Positions 34,960 through 48,037 of a stretch of DNA of 64,000 nucleotides are shown piece by piece. How positions within the stretch are numbered: the first letter of the stretch is position 1; every line of letters begins with the position of its first letter. Both the position numbers and the translations under genes were made by a program. Source of the DNA: Lobosporangium transversale (Eukaryota; Mortierellomycota; Mortierellomycetes; Mortierellales; Mortierellaceae); assembly GCF_002105155.1 (NCBI RefSeq), contig NW_019028979.1, positions 930,001 through 994,000 on the forward strand. Direction: 5' to 3'. Under the pieces are notes generated by a model. It saw only the letters and a program-made list of their open reading frames with translations. It was not told the DNA's origin and searched no databases.

Positions 34960-35167
34960 TCAATAATACATGTATGTAGTTTTATTCATGGCCATCTGGA
35001 AGAGACAATAACGATTACTCTAGTATCAGCCTGTGAATGTGAAAGGACAGTCTTACCTGGATGCAATAAAGAGCTCCACCAGCGATAAGCAGAAGCACAG
35101 GGTCGACTTTAGGCCAGAACAACAGATGGTTAGCTATATGTTTACTTCGTAGTAAACCAAGTGGCTG
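34960..35167 (-). CDS. Possible 3' end of a small membrane-protein gene (two exons)
   Basis: On the minus strand an open stretch from about 35165 to 35057 encodes HLLFWPKVDPVLLLIAGGAL and YCIQ, a credible membrane segment. It ends at a strong donor (CAG, then GTAAGA). A 61-nt intron would join it to 34995-34960 (AG acceptor after a pyrimidine stretch), giving a short tail MAMNKTTYMYY and TGA. An AG acceptor at the 5' side (TTCTTGCGCAG) fits. I do not recognise the family and could not place upstream exons with confidence; a further donor lies at 35529. Treat as tentative. Confidence 0.3.
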
Positions 35168-35270
35168 CGCAAGAACTTAACTTTTTGCTTCTCGGTGACG
35201 TAATTCAGACATTTAATGTGCTGTTTTTCGGATTGTTGGTTGCCGGAAGCTGATGAATAGAAGCCATGCC

Positions 35271-35301
<31 letters not shown>

Positions 35302-36280
35302 AGGTCCTTTTGCTCTTGAGGTGTAGGACGGAAAGGACATTCAACAAGCCCATAGTCTGTGAAGGTTTGAGCAGCGTATTTTTATTTGTATGGAGATTAT
35401 TCAAATTCAAAGGATTCCATGACCCTGTTCTCCTTTCAATGTCACACAAAGGTTCAATGAGTGACTGATGAATGAAAGCTGTTGCAAAAAAAAAAATCAT
35501 TATCCTAAAAAGCATATCTTTTACGCTTACTTTATGTCGAGTGTCTGCGCTGTATCAAGAAAAAATAAAAAATAAAAGAAAAGAAAAGCGCGACTTTTTC
35601 AAAATATCAGGAATCCAAACAATTAATAAATGATTCGCAACTTCTCTTTAAACATGCATCAACAAAAAAAAATAACCATGCATCGAAGCATTTATTTGGA
35701 AATTAGATCAGACTTCAAAAACTTCAAAAAAGCGTTCATTGGTCTTGTGGGCAATAGGAATTTGATGGTTTTCTCGTGTTTCAAAATATCTTGATGAGGG
35801 GAGAGTGTTATCTGTAATGAATTCCTTGATAAAGAATGATTGACCTCCCTTCCTCTCTGATCAAGTAACTGTTGATTCTCCTTGTAAGCAACCAAATCTT
35901 TTTTTTTGTATGCGCAGGGATTTAGTATGATTGCGTTGTGTCCCATAGTCCGGTCATTTGTCTGATTTTTTTTTTCCCACTTTGAACAAGTCGTTCTTTT
36001 GCTTCGAAACAAACATTCACAACACTTGTTCTAACAGCTGTCTTTCTATCTTTTTTTTTTTTTTTTTTTTTTTTTTCTTTTTTTTTTTTCCTTGAACCTG
36101 CTCCCTACTCTTTATTCTATTTTCATTGGGCACTTTCTTATCTTCTTTTTTACCCTTCTTCTTTTTTTTTTTTTTTTTTTTTTTTTCCCTTCTTTTTTTT
36201 TCTCTTTCTTTCTCAACTAACAACCTTTTTTCTCTCCTCTCTCCCTTCCTTCTTTTTTTTTTTTAACTCCTGTCGCCATA
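35168..36280. other. Upstream region of the SAPS-domain gene
   Basis: Several A and T runs (35271-35299, 36051-36090, 36162-36186). The last 250 bp before the SAPS start are strongly pyrimidine-rich and probably contain the promoter and leader. A 106-codon minus-strand frame at 35692-36012 has no family resemblance. Confidence 0.5.
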
Positions 36281-38090
36281 ATGTACTGGCGATTTGGACA
36301 TCAAAATGCGTCTGTTATCGACCACCTCCTCGAGACCGGCAACGTCTCACTCGAGGAACTGCTCGAACAAGATGACCTGATCCAGGAATGCAAGGCACAA
36401 AACCCTCGGCTCATCGAATAGTAATTTGCATCACCAAACAAAAAAAAAAAGCATTACAAACAAACATTCCAAAAAGTCATTTGGGGTCTTTCATTCATTC
36501 ATTTCCTTTCATCAACATTCTACGTTGAAAAAAGTATTCGTCACTTGGGTATTTCATTTAATATCAATTATCAAAGCGGTTTCGCTTGTCTTAAATATTG
36601 TTCATTATTTCACACCTTCCATATCCTAACTTTGTGCTTAGAAGAAGGGAAAAAAGGGTCTGTTCGTTAATGACAGTTTATAAAACAATCGTCTGATGTA
36701 TTCCACTTTTTGGCGCGCGGGAAAAAAAAAAACGCCATGATTAACACAGGTCCATATGAAAATTCCTGTCGTCTATACACATATTACCCTGCGTTCTTTA
36801 CTGACCTCGTCCTTGGGTCGGAAAAAAAAAAAAAAAAAAAAAACATCTGCAAGGAACAAATTGTCATTAAGCAATGGGGCATTCAAAAATGTCAATGTCC
36901 ATCATTTGACATCTAACGCGCCCGCGCCATCATTCTGGTAGTTTATTTTCTGTCTGTGTGGAATCCACCCCCTTTCACGAGCAAAGAAAATTTATACCAC
37001 CCCGCCAAAACAGAAACGGGAAAGAAGGAAGCTTGATTCGTTATTAAACCTTCTTGGTATCTTTCCATAGACTTTTTAAAATGGTCAAGAAATGATTGTT
37101 TAACCCATCCGTCCTTCCATTCTTATCATCATCGGCTTCCCTTCATAGCCTGCGCGACCCAACTGTACTTCAACAGTTGTTGGGCTATATTATTAGTGAT
37201 GACCTCGAAGACCGTGCACGGTTCAAGTAAGTGTTTTAAGAAAGAGAGACCACATGCTCGTGAGGAAAACAGTGTGGCATCACGACATCATTATCATAAA
37301 TATTGACATACGCAACAACATGTGTACTACAGACGTGTATGCACACATTAAGAGAAAGGAAGAAAAGAAATAATGATAGGACGAATGATAAGGAAATAAT
37401 AATAATAATAAAAGTACGGGAAAAAAGGATGCGGGAACAAAGTAGGGCTGTGTGAATTTAAGAGTGTTGAGTGTGAGGCGGATTGTGCATGTGTGAGAAA
37501 ACAAGGGAATGGGGGTCTGCGCGGGCAGAGGCAGAAAGCGTGATTACGTTGGTTATTCACTGGATAAAGCTTGGGACTACGGAAAAAAAGTATAACTGAC
37601 ACACAGACGCACACAAACAACAATAACTCAAAGGAGGCAGCAGGAGAAAGCATTTGGATACACCATTCGGCATGGATTAAAGAAGAATACTGCTCCAACT
37701 CAGTGTTCCCATGCTCGCCACTTCTGCGGACGGGAAACTACTAACCTTGGATCAGGTAGCACGAGGCATCCCCCAATAATGAACAAACAAAAAAAAGGAA
37801 AAAATAAAAAAGGAGATGAGATGGACAACGTACGGAACAGTCGCCGGCTACTTTTTTTTTTTTTTTTTTTTTTTTATAGTTAATGGAATGATAAAAAAAG
37901 CTAGATCTGAATTAGGAGGCATATGGCTATCAAGGATTAGAGGGATTAACAGTAACTGTTGGAGCGCATAGAGGCAGATTTGGAAGTTACACTGCATAGA
38001 GAGAGGAAGAGGAAGAGAAAGGGCAAGAGAGAGAAATAAAGGGAAAAGTCGAGATTCTGACTTGATTCTTCATCCATAGTTGTGCTAAGA

Positions 38091-38122
<32 letters not shown>

Positions 38123-38422
38123 GTGTTGATTTATTACAGGTATCCTTTCATCGCATGCGAAGTCATTGCATGCGAAGTCTGGGCAATTTTCGAGTCTGCG
38201 TTGTCTAATCCCGATATGCTGGTCAGGTTTTGGGAATTCTTGGATCGACCAGCGCCCTTGAACCCTGTGCAAGCTAGCTATTTCGCCAAAGTCATTGGTG
38301 TTTTCCTTATGAAGAAAACCTCAGAGGTAAATAAGAGTAAAAACAACAGATCCATTGGCTTGTCTAAGTTTAATCGTGTGAGCTGTGCTACGAGAAGTTC
38401 TAATATCATGTCAACTCTGTCA

Positions 38423-38454
<32 letters not shown>

Positions 38455-41401
38455 CCTCTGCAGATGCTTCAATTCATCAAAGCACAGCCTAATGTTGTTT
38501 CCAAGCTACTCACACACATGTCGACTTCTTCAATTATGGATCTACTGCTTAAGATCATCAGCATGGAAGAATCACCAGATGGCAAAGGAACTGTTCAGGT
38601 GTGATGAAGCATGGCTTTGCTTTGCTAAGCAAATAGGAGATTATAAAAAGTTTAATCGTTGCTGACCAAATTATATGACTCACTTGATTTAATACGGTTA
38701 GTGGTTAAGCGAACAAGGATTGATGCCATGGCTTGTTAATCAATTGGACCCTAATTTTGATGGGGAGGTACGATAAAAACAGTAGTATCAGGAAAGATTG
38801 TCGTCAAGTTGGGTAAACGTTTGTTTTACAACTAGAGCGTCCACATTCATTGCTAACATTGCATTGCCACGGTTGTTTGCTGACCATTATTTTTAGGTTC
38901 ATTCAATTGCATCACAAGTTCTGCTCGACATCATTGCCATCTCACAATCATCTCATCCTGAACAGCCTTCTATCGGAACAAACATTTTGATCGATGAGCT
39001 GAAGAGCGAAGTAATCGTGTCTAAACTTGTTGGATTCATGTTGGATCGTAACGCTCCCTATTCAACCTCAACGCTTATCAACGGTGTTACTATATTTATT
39101 GAATTGATTCGAAGAAATAACAGGTCAGTAGGAAAAGCTGTCCTTTTTTTTTTTTTTTTTTTTTTGAAGTCCATTTGTCAATTTTTTTTTTTTTTTTTTT
39201 TTCCTTTCGTAGCGATTATGACGTCGATCCTATTTCTCCGGATTCATCCGAGCATATACGTGAAGCTGTGGATCTAAGCGATCTGTTGAAAGTACTAGCG
39301 ACTAGGATCAAGGATTTCAAAGATCTTCTAGTTGTCCCTCGATCGGTGGTAAGTACAGAGTGCTTATTAAACGAGACATATCGGACACTAAGGAGAACAC
39401 AATCGTTAATTAGCATTTCTATACATCTCCCTTATGCTAGACTGGTCCTATTGAAACATCAATTGGAAGACAGGTCCCACTTGGTTTCGAGAGATTGAAG
39501 ATCTGTGAGATGTTTGCAGAGTTGCTTCATTGCTCGAATATGGCGATCCTTAATTCACGGCCAATAATCACTGTATCGACTGATGGAACAGTCAAAGTGC
39601 CGACTGTTTTGTCTGACCAACCCCTTATTCATCATTCACCTACGGTCAAAGAAGAGCTAAATAGCGTTAGGAATGGGCAACCAGGAGATGAAACTCCCAA
39701 GGAAATGGCAGATCAGGACCAGGAGATGAAGGAACCTTCAGATACAGACAGGGATGATGTCAAGGACAAGGGTGAAGCTGAAACAGAGAAAAAGGCGGCA
39801 CCAGAACAGAGTGCATCCAACTCAACCACAGAGCCAAAAATAAGTAATGTTGAACAGCTGGAGGATGCGACAGCAACTTTGAAATTGGATGACCAAGCAA
39901 CCCCAAAAGCCTCGTCTCCAATTAATCCATCTTCAAATGAAGCCACCCCAACTGCTACCCCAATAGCGACTCCATCGTCACCAAGCACAACAGCAACAGC
40001 AGTAGCAGTTACAGCAACCAATAGCGATGTGCTGATTCCTGTGGGTGATTTTTTGAAGATGCAATTCGTTGACCATCAGATCATCCCTACATGCTTTGAT
40101 CTGTTTTTCCAATTTCCATGGAACAACTTCTTGCATACAGTGGTTTATGATATGGTACATCAAGTATTCCACCGACCCATGGGTGACATTGGCCGTGCGG
40201 ATATGGACGGTAACTATATTCCGCCTAGAGCAGATCTAGGCGTCACAGAGGGCTGGAATAGACGATTGACCATCTCGATCTTCAAGGATGGCCAGCTCAC
40301 GAAGCGGATTACGGATGCTCAGCGTCTCTGTGATTATGAATGGTAATGATTTATTTTGTTGATTCTAAGGCGCAATTGGGCTTTAGCATATACACGCGTG
40401 CTAATGCTTTTCTTTTATTTGCTTTTTTCAATTTTGTAAATTCTTTATTGCTGGACTTTTTCTTCTTTTTTTTTTTTTTTTCTGCTAAAAGTGCACAACC
40501 CAAGGGTGTCCGTCTTGGATATATGGGACATCTGACATATATTGCAGACGAAACTGTGAAACTGCTGGAACTGTATTCGCAAACGTCGTTACTGCCAATG
40601 CTGTATGAATATATGGATTTAGAAGATTGGTGGAACTATGTTTCCAAGGTACTAAAGGAAACCAAAGAACGCGATGCACAAGTTTTGGGAGGAATGCGTC
40701 CCAATCTCAACCCTATGTCCCACAAATCTTTATTGGATGATGGAGCCGATGACGATTTTATGGACGATCACGGAGACGACTTTGGTAATGCTGGTGGTTT
40801 CCTTGGCGGCGAGGGTGGCATTGTCCACGAAGGCGATGTTGCAAGTGACCAGGTAAACAAAATGTCTGTTTATCGTCTTTATAGTTGATTTTTTCTTTTT
40901 CTTTACTGCATTTTCACTTCTTCACTTTATTCTATCCTCCGGCCATAACGAAAGAGGAGGAGGAAAAGAAGGAAGAGAAGGAGAAAGAAAAAAAAAAGCT
41001 TGAAATTTCAAAGATATAGCCTTTCCTTTCTTTGGTCCTTACTCTTTTTTTAACTTCAAAAGTTTGCGCGTTATCTGAGTGAACAGATCTCTACGAATTT
41101 GCCCGAAAAGTTTGGGTCGTCAGACGAGGATGAGGACGATGAAGATGGCAATTGGATTGGTGAGTATGGTACAGACACAGATTTCGAGAGGCGTCGGGCA
41201 GCAGCAGCAGCAGCCTCAGCCTTGGATGACCCATTTGGAAGTAGACACGCTATGGATTTTGATGATAGCGATGAAGATGAGGGCGTGGATGAAGAGGCGT
41301 GGAATTCCCCTGTAAGTTCCATAATAGCTTAATTTTTGGCTTTCCTGATAAGTATTTAAGCTCATTGTGAGCTATATTCCATATTCACTCGTACTATCAT
41401 T

Positions 41402-41435
<34 letters not shown>

Positions 41436-42192
41436 TTTTTAGTGGCCAAATTCATTCGGAGACACAAAGCTGTCCGGCCTTGGCGCTGCATCACAGTTTA
41501 ATGCATCCTTAACAGATTGGTCCGAGGACTTCCAAGATGGTTTCACAGAATTCAAGACAGCATCTGCGGATAGCAAGAATGATTTTGATATGCCACCATT
41601 CAGTATCGATCCATCATCTTCTTCTTCTACAGATCAGAAGATTGAGTCTGGATCAAATGTTTCTACAAATACCCCTGCTGGTGATAAAGAGGCTTTGGGC
41701 GATAAAACTAGTACTGCTGAACAGACAACGTCATCTTCGTTAGCACCGACATCAGAATTAACTAGTGGTACGCGGACACAAGATGACAAGTCGTTGCCTT
41801 CAGCAGGATCAGAACAGCAACAAGAACAACAAATGGACGTAGATATGGATGTAGTGCCATTAGCGCCTGTGGTCCATGGGCAACCTGCATTAGCTGATGA
41901 TAAACCGGTTTCTAATCAGGACAATAATTCTCCAACAGCAATGACAAGTTTATCCTCTACAAAGGATAAGGATGTCTCGGAAGGACTGTCTTCAGAGAAT
42001 GCCCAAGCAGCTTCATCAGCAACGTCGACAGATATTCAAGTTGACCTTGAACCAGTACCGTTGGCGGATCCAAATGCTCCCAAGCTGCATGAAACTGATA
42101 TTATTTCACCGACATCAACAACAGCAGATAGAACACTTGAAGACAAAACAAAGGACACACCGGTTAAGAAGTCAGATGCGACCCCTTCATAA
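36281..42192 (+). CDS. SAPS-domain protein: SIT4/PP6 phosphatase-associated regulatory subunit, 11 exons, 1076 aa
   Basis: Exons 36281-36420, 37149-37226, 38140-38326, 38464-38598, 38702-38767, 38897-39123, 39213-39348, 39441-40342, 40492-40852, 41063-41311 and 41443-42192; sum divisible by three. Proteins of this family (yeast SAP155/185/190, mammalian PPP6R) bind SIT4/PP6 and direct it in G1/S progression and nutrient signalling. The start MYWRFGHQNASVIDHLLE is characteristic, followed by LLEQDDLIQECKAQNPRLIE, RFKYPFIACEV, GRQVPLGFERLKICEMFAEL and RLGYMGHLTYIADE. A low-complexity Thr/Ser/Ala/Glu linker (about residues 385-505) splits the SAPS domain. The C-terminal 360 residues are acidic and Ser/Thr-rich (SDEDEDDEDGNWIG, an Ala run), as in the yeast proteins. 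Introns 1 and 2 are 0.7-0.9 kb; the others are short with T runs. Confidence 0.93.
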
Positions 42193-43374
42193 TCTAATGT
42201 TAAAGTATGGAGTCTCAGAAATGTAACCCTGTAAGGGAGAAAGAGGCTTTAGCACGAGTGAGCAATAAAAAAAAAAAAAAAAAAAGGAGGATCTGAGAGA
42301 AGATGAAGGTGCAGGCAGAAGATAGACACATCACTGGGCATTCATTCAATAAACACACCATTCAAAAAAAAAAAAAAAGCCTCATCAAAGTAGATTGCAT
42401 TACTAGTATGACAAATGACGTTAAAAAATGGTGTATGTATATAGAATATTCTTGTACATTCACCATGAAGAGTGCGATGACCAACTTGATCATTGGACTG
42501 CGGGGTACCGGGATGACATGGCATGACTGACCGTTGAATCATCTTGAGACTGCCTTATTCTTCTTTTGTTTTTTTCTTCACATTAGAAAAAAAGAACAGT
42601 GATGACCAGATAAATGCGCTCGAACCAAAGGTCATCTTATTGTCTAAAGAAAAAAAAAAAAAGTCATTCTTCCTTTAATATTTTGACTCATGATTTTTAC
42701 TTGCTTTTAGCACAGTAACACAGGATGAACGTCAAAATGAAAATGGGCGCGGGATGGGAAAAAAAAAAAAAAAAAAAAGAACATGAGGGCTTACTTGTAG
42801 GTGAGGGCGAGTCAAAAATAGTAAACTTCCTTCGCATTGACCCAAACAGCTCAGGCACAGCCTCTCACTCTTTCTCACATTCGGTGAGTTTAACCAGATG
42901 TTTGGATGTTCCAATGGATCACTCTCCATACCGCTCGGGTCAGTATTTCTTTCTCTCTGCTCCAAAAGAGCAAAAAAACAAAAAACAAAAAGCTCTAACA
43001 ACATCATCAATTATACCAACAATGAGTAGCATGAATACCAAGGGACAAACATGTCTTGCTTTCCCCTTTTTTTTTTTCGTTCCGAGGAAGTGGTGAGAGA
43101 AACATCCCAATACTTTGGTAAAAGAAAAAAAAAAATCGCGATGTAAGATCCAGATATGCCCCTATTTTTTTTTTTTTTTTTTTTTTTTTCGAGATATGTG
43201 GTTAATTTATTACGTTAAAATTTGGAATCGGCAATCAAAGTGATCAAAGGGAGAGAGACTCCAGTCGGGCTGAATTCGTCCAGGCACAATTGTGGCTGGG
43301 AGATGAGGTTTTTTTAGTGATACGCGTGCTGTCTGTGAGGCTTTTTTTAATAAGCCAGTGGTAATTTTGCATGC

Positions 43375-43405
<31 letters not shown>

Positions 43406-45360
43406 CCTTTGAATGCGTCTTTTTTATATTTGCATGCGTCTTTTTGATATTTGTATGCGTCTTTTTGATATTTGTATGCGTCTTTTTGAAAGCGTTGCAC
43501 TCCATTGCATTTGCACTGCACTTGTTTGTGATTGCTTGTTTCGCTTCTGTAAAACCATTAAAAATTATCTTTTTTCCGTTCAAACAATCGTCATTGCATG
43601 ATTTCCCAGTTTTCTTTTCTTCCTTTGTCCCATTCCGTCAACATACCAGTAAAAGGAAAGGAAAAACATAAAAAGCTGTCACCATCACTCAATTTCTTTT
43701 TACTGGTTCTTTTTTTTCCTTTTTCCTTTTTTCCATTCAAGTGCCTTGAGCTAAGAACGATACTACATCACAAACACCCTGAAACCCTGTGAGTAACTAC
43801 AAAATCAAATCAAGGTATGTATTTCTAAACACTTTTATACATTAGATTACTTCAGTCCCATTATTACGGTTGTGATTGGATCAAAGGTGGCAACGGTGTT
43901 GCACGAGAATACACACAACGCGCTACAATGGTTGGACAGCAACAACTTTATGATCAAAAAAAAAAAAAAAAAAGGCTAAAGGGTTTTGGAGTGCGATCTG
44001 AAGGGAATGCAGACATGCAATTATATACGAATATGTATATATATATATATATTACGCATTGGGTTAATTCGTCCAAAAGGACCCTTGTCTATCCATGCAT
44101 GTCGCTTGCGTAAAATGTTGGATTGGCAATGGTTACCAATATAAAAAATAATAGCAATAATAATAATAATAATAAAAAGGAAGGAAAGAAAGAACGCTCA
44201 GAAAAAAAAAAAAAAAAAAAAAAAAAAAAGAAACGCGTGGAAGGAATGAGAAAAAGCAACCTGTTAGCAACACCGCAACATAATACTTTTTCACATTTGA
44301 TTGTAGTTATGCTTGAATGATCATGGATCATGGATGATGATAATGTGAAACACAGACGCGAAATGACCCAACTTTGAACTGATGACAGGTTTGGTATAGG
44401 CCTTTTTCGGCCAAAGATGACTGAGGACAAGACAAGAGTTTAATGAAGAAAAAAGAAAGACGATATGAATATATATTATAATATCATATATCCTTTCCTT
44501 ACCTCCACCTTTTTTTTAAATTTTTCTCTGTCCTTCTTCTTTCTATATTTTGTTGTAAAATATGTGCTTGCGTGGGTGGATGTGCATCTGTAATGCATAA
44601 AGAGAGGACGAGTAATCCATCGGCTGTTATTTTTAACATTTTTTATATAAAAATATATAAATATTTCTATATTCATTCGTCCAGAGTGTAGATGCAGATC
44701 AGCCAACTTGACTATATGGGACTATGTTTGGGATGTTGGGAAGGGACGATGCCCCTGTCCCTTTTTGTTTTTTTTGCTCTCGTTGCAGGTCCTGGGATCT
44801 GTCAATCTGTCAGTCTTATTTTTGTCTATTTTGTCTATTTTGTCTGTCTGCATGTATCTAAGATTTGACACAGTCGCAGTGACATTTCAGCAATGATGAC
44901 AACCGTCCTTTTATTATTGCATTATTGTATATAGTATTGTATTACTGTAACTACTGTATATGTTGCTGTATTACTGTATCCATTGTTTTACTGCTTTTTT
45001 AAATTCTGTCATATAAAAAAGCATCCTTCTTGTTTCTTGAACCAGCTTCTTTGTTCAACATTTAAATCTTTTTGCTTTGATTATCATCATCATCATCGTC
45101 ATTTCAACATCGTCACCACCGACAAATCTCCTTTTCCCCCTTTCCTTCTTTCACCTGATTCCACCCTTCACCAAAAGCATTTGTGTTCTCATTTTCCACA
45201 TTATCTGTATCACCTTTTAGCTCTCTTCCTCGAAAGAACAAGCATCTGTCTACCTCAAACACGTCTTCCATAGACTAACTGAACTTCCTTCCGTTCTTTC
45301 TCAAACGCGACTCATTTCGTATTATAAATACACATCGACGATCTTCCTTCCCCCCCTTCT

Positions 45361-45393
<33 letters not shown>

Positions 45394-45517
45394 CTTCTCT
45401 CCTTTTCTTTTCATTTTTAATCTTTACTTTTTACTCTTTACTTTCTATCTTCGGTATCTCGTTCTCTTTACACCACTTCACTTTTCTCTACACACTTCTC
45501 TACTTTTACAACAGAAA
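42193..45517. other. 3.3 kb intergenic region between the SAPS and ECL1-like genes
   Basis: Mainly A/T-rich, with A runs at 42265-42284, 42366-42379, 42759-42778, 43958-43974 and 44202-44229, and T runs at 43164-43190, 43378-43405 and 45364-45393. The only ordered structure I see is a 21-bp minisatellite at 43413-43489. Small frames, such as 42725-43096 (+) and 44089-44430 (-), show no domain. From about 45000 on the sequence is pyrimidine-rich, probably promoter and leader of the next gene. Confidence 0.5.
43413..43489. repeat. 21-bp minisatellite, about 3.7 copies
   Basis: Unit ATGCGTCTTTTTGATATTTGT. The first copy differs at a few positions, the second and third are identical, and the fourth is partial. 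It follows a T28 run. The unit is a multiple of three and is open on the minus strand as a Lys-Asp-Ala-Tyr-Lys-Tyr-Gln heptad, but that frame has no other support. Confidence 0.9.
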
Positions 45518-46039
45518 ATGAACGGTGTCGATTGCGACTGGTGTCTGCTTTGTGAGAGGCATACTCCCGAAGGAGAGGCCTACTGCTCAGAAGAGTGTCG
45601 CTCCACCGATCTTATGTCATCCTCGGCAACGTCCTCATCTTCTAGCTCTGCAGGATCAGCTTACTTTGGCTCATACGACTCCAAAGGCTCTGTCCCTGCC
45701 ATAACCTCGCCATCATCCTTTCCCAACAACAGCAGCAATGATAGCTATCAGATGCCTCCATTTGTCCGTAAGCAGCGTACTAGTATGCCAAACATCTATG
45801 CCCAATGCGCTGCAAACCCAAACCCTCCACTATCGCTTATGTTCAGCTCAGGAGGAAACACCGCCTCAGCACTGAGCCACCATTTGATGATGCAACAGCA
45901 ACAGCAACAGCAACAACAACAACAAAAACAAGCTCACAACGACTCAATAAATCAGCCCACAGCTGCAACAACATATCCGCTATTCTATGCTACACTCAAT
46001 GCCCTTAGGCCTATCACATCAACTGGTTCTCAACAATAA
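45518..46039 (+). CDS. ECL1: ECL1-like (life-span regulatory factor) zinc-binding protein, 173 aa
   Basis: Single exon. The N-terminus has the compact Cys pattern of the fission-yeast Ecl1 family: CDWCLLCERHTPEGEAYCSE then ECR, i.e. CxxCxxC followed about 12 residues later by CSEEC. In Schizosaccharomyces pombe these small proteins respond to zinc, sulfur and amino-acid limitation and extend chronological lifespan. The rest is low complexity: a Ser-rich block (residues about 33-50), a YFGSYDS segment, FVRKQRTSMPNIYAQ, and a run of about 12 Gln (CAACAG repeats) near residue 128. The Cys motif and small size support the assignment; orthology to a specific paralogue is not claimed. The gene is isolated, with over 2 kb on both sides lacking other genes. 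Confidence 0.75.
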   Translation: MNGVDCDWCLLCERHTPEGEAYCSEECRSTDLMSSSATSSSSSSAGSAYFGSYDSKGSVPAITSPSSFPNNSSNDSYQMPPFVRKQRTSMPNIYAQCAANPNPPLSLMFSSGGNTASALSHHLMMQQQQQQQQQQQKQAHNDSINQPTAATTYPLFYATLNALRPITSTGSQQ

Positions 46040-46209
46040 TACGAATGAGATGATAAAACCCGATCCAAGACAGCTACTTAGTATCATAGTCCCTGAGCCT
46101 ACTTGGCCATACAGTTACCCAGAAAAAGAAAAGCCTCGTTGACGTACCTCCCCTTTCCACACACACTTCGATCTCCTTAATATTACCGTCGCTTCTCCTT
46201 AATTATCCA

Positions 46210-46245
<36 letters not shown>

Positions 46246-46792
46246 CCTTCCTTCCTAATGCGTGCCTTTCTATTACAAGCAGTATCACAGCTCAGCAATT
46301 TCTTTTTTCTTTCTTTTATAATTTTGCACTTTTATTCCTTTATGATCAATATTTTTCCAGTCTCTTTAATTTTCATGCATCAAAATTTGGCAGCAAAGTA
46401 AGAAGTAAAAAAATAAAAAAAAAAAAAAAAAAAAAAAAGGGACAGCGCGCGGGAAAACAAACAAAGCGGCTCGACCACATTCAAACTTACCCGTGCAAGT
46501 CAAGCTAAGCCAATCCAAGTCGCTCAAGTCAGCCCGGTCCACCCGATGTCGCCACTCTCAACAAATCTATTTGGTCCAATCAAATAATCAGGAATTTGTT
46601 GTGAGTCGTCACTGTCTCTTTTATCCTTTTCTTCGATCCACTCTTTACTGTCTGCTCTGTCTCCCATCAAGTCAAGCTCTCATTCGTCAGTCTTCTCATT
46701 CCTTCGTATCTTCGTGGGATAGTTCGACAGTGTTATTTCTGTCGTTCATGCCTACCATGTCCGTGTGAGAATACCGATCTCCCTCTCTCTCC

Positions 46793-46826
<34 letters not shown>

Positions 46827-48037
46827 ACAAAGGGAGAGAAAATTCATCCTACTCTACTACGCACTTTATTCGCGTATCCGGGTACGACTAAATATCAGAG
46901 TAACTACGGGACTTTCGGGACAAGATGGCGTTTGCGCAGAAGTGAGACAAGAATAATATTTGGAAAAGGAACATGCCGAGTCCCTCTGTTCTATTCTTTT
47001 TGGTCCCTTTTTCTCCTTCCTATCTTGATCCAGCCGACACTTCCCAATCAAGACAAACATGTCCTATGACCCCTATTGACTGCTCGGCAGTCGTAAAAAA
47101 AAAAAAAAAAAAAAAAAAAAGACTGATGATCATTGCCACAACCGATTTATAAGAGCCTGTAGACCATTATGTTCTTTGCCTTTATGCTTCTTTCTATAGT
47201 TCTTTCTTTCTCTTTACTGTACAGAGTTTTTTTTTTTTTTTTTTTTTTTTTCTTTTTTTTCTTTTTTTTCTTTTTTTGTACTTGTCTCGGCTCATTTCCT
47301 TTCGTTTTTTATCTTTTTTTTTTTTTTTTTGCTATTCCTGCATATTTAATTGTACTTGGTTTTACATGCCTTTGCTTTATTTTTTATTTTTATTTTTCAT
47401 GAATTGTATATTATTATAGTCTTCACGTTGCTTTTAGAAAAAAAAAAAAAAAAAAAAATCCAGCAATGTCAGAAAGATGCCCTGACATCACTTCTGAAAG
47501 TAAATATAACTTTGAGCATTGTAATGTTTTCTTTCGCGAGTTGGAATGATAAACAAAAGCATGCTGTAGTCTAGCAATGCAGGGCCAAATTGGAACCTTA
47601 GTTTTTATTAATACGCGTCAGACGTCAGATTGTACTAGTTCAAGTAATTAAGAGATATAAGGGAATGGATCAGAATAGACTCTTGCAGGCGAGAGATGCT
47701 ACAATATCCAATATCTTAGACTGTTGTAAACGCATCCATGTTGTGTCAAGTCTTCTCTATTTCTGTGATAACTATTCAACTATCCAACACTGCTCTGCAT
47801 TGCATATCTTTATGACGCGCTCTGCATATCCTCGTGGTTTGAGCAGTAGATCAGTAGATAGGAAGAACGTGTCTGTACTCTCTTTCTTCTCTCTCTTGTT
47901 TTGTCGTGAAAATATAAGAAGAAAAAAAAACCCCTTCCCACTTTGTTACAGCATACAGTATCCCACATTTTCAAGCCTTTAAGAGTCGTCAAAGAAAAAA
48001 AAAAAAAAAAAAAAAAAAAACTCTTTCATTGTCTCAA
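46040..48037. other. Intergenic region between the ECL1-like and chitin deacetylase genes
   Basis: Homopolymer runs at 46216-46245 (T), 46415-46438 (A), 46799-46825 (A), 47095-47120 (A), 47226-47278 (T-rich) and 47993-48020 (A, ending 17 bp before the deacetylase ATG). The stretch 46490-46790 is homopolymer-free, with a CCAAT box near 46577 and CT-rich sequence, and looks like a promoter. No gene recognised. Confidence 0.5.

Noticed and set aside
35692-36012. 106-codon minus-strand frame before the SAPS gene
   Set aside because: No recognisable domain, no splice context that extends it, and partly the complement of pyrimidine-rich upstream sequence.
43210-43521. Protein with KDAYKYQ heptad repeats on the minus strand
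   Set aside because: Product of a 21-bp minisatellite next to a T28 run; no conserved flanks, no start context.
46495-46690. Minus-strand 48-codon frame (starting MGDRADSKEW) followed by a donor-like GTAAGT
   Set aside because: The Asp/Lys/Arg-rich codons are the complement of a CT-rich promoter stretch; the frame stops before the donor and no homologous segment is visible.
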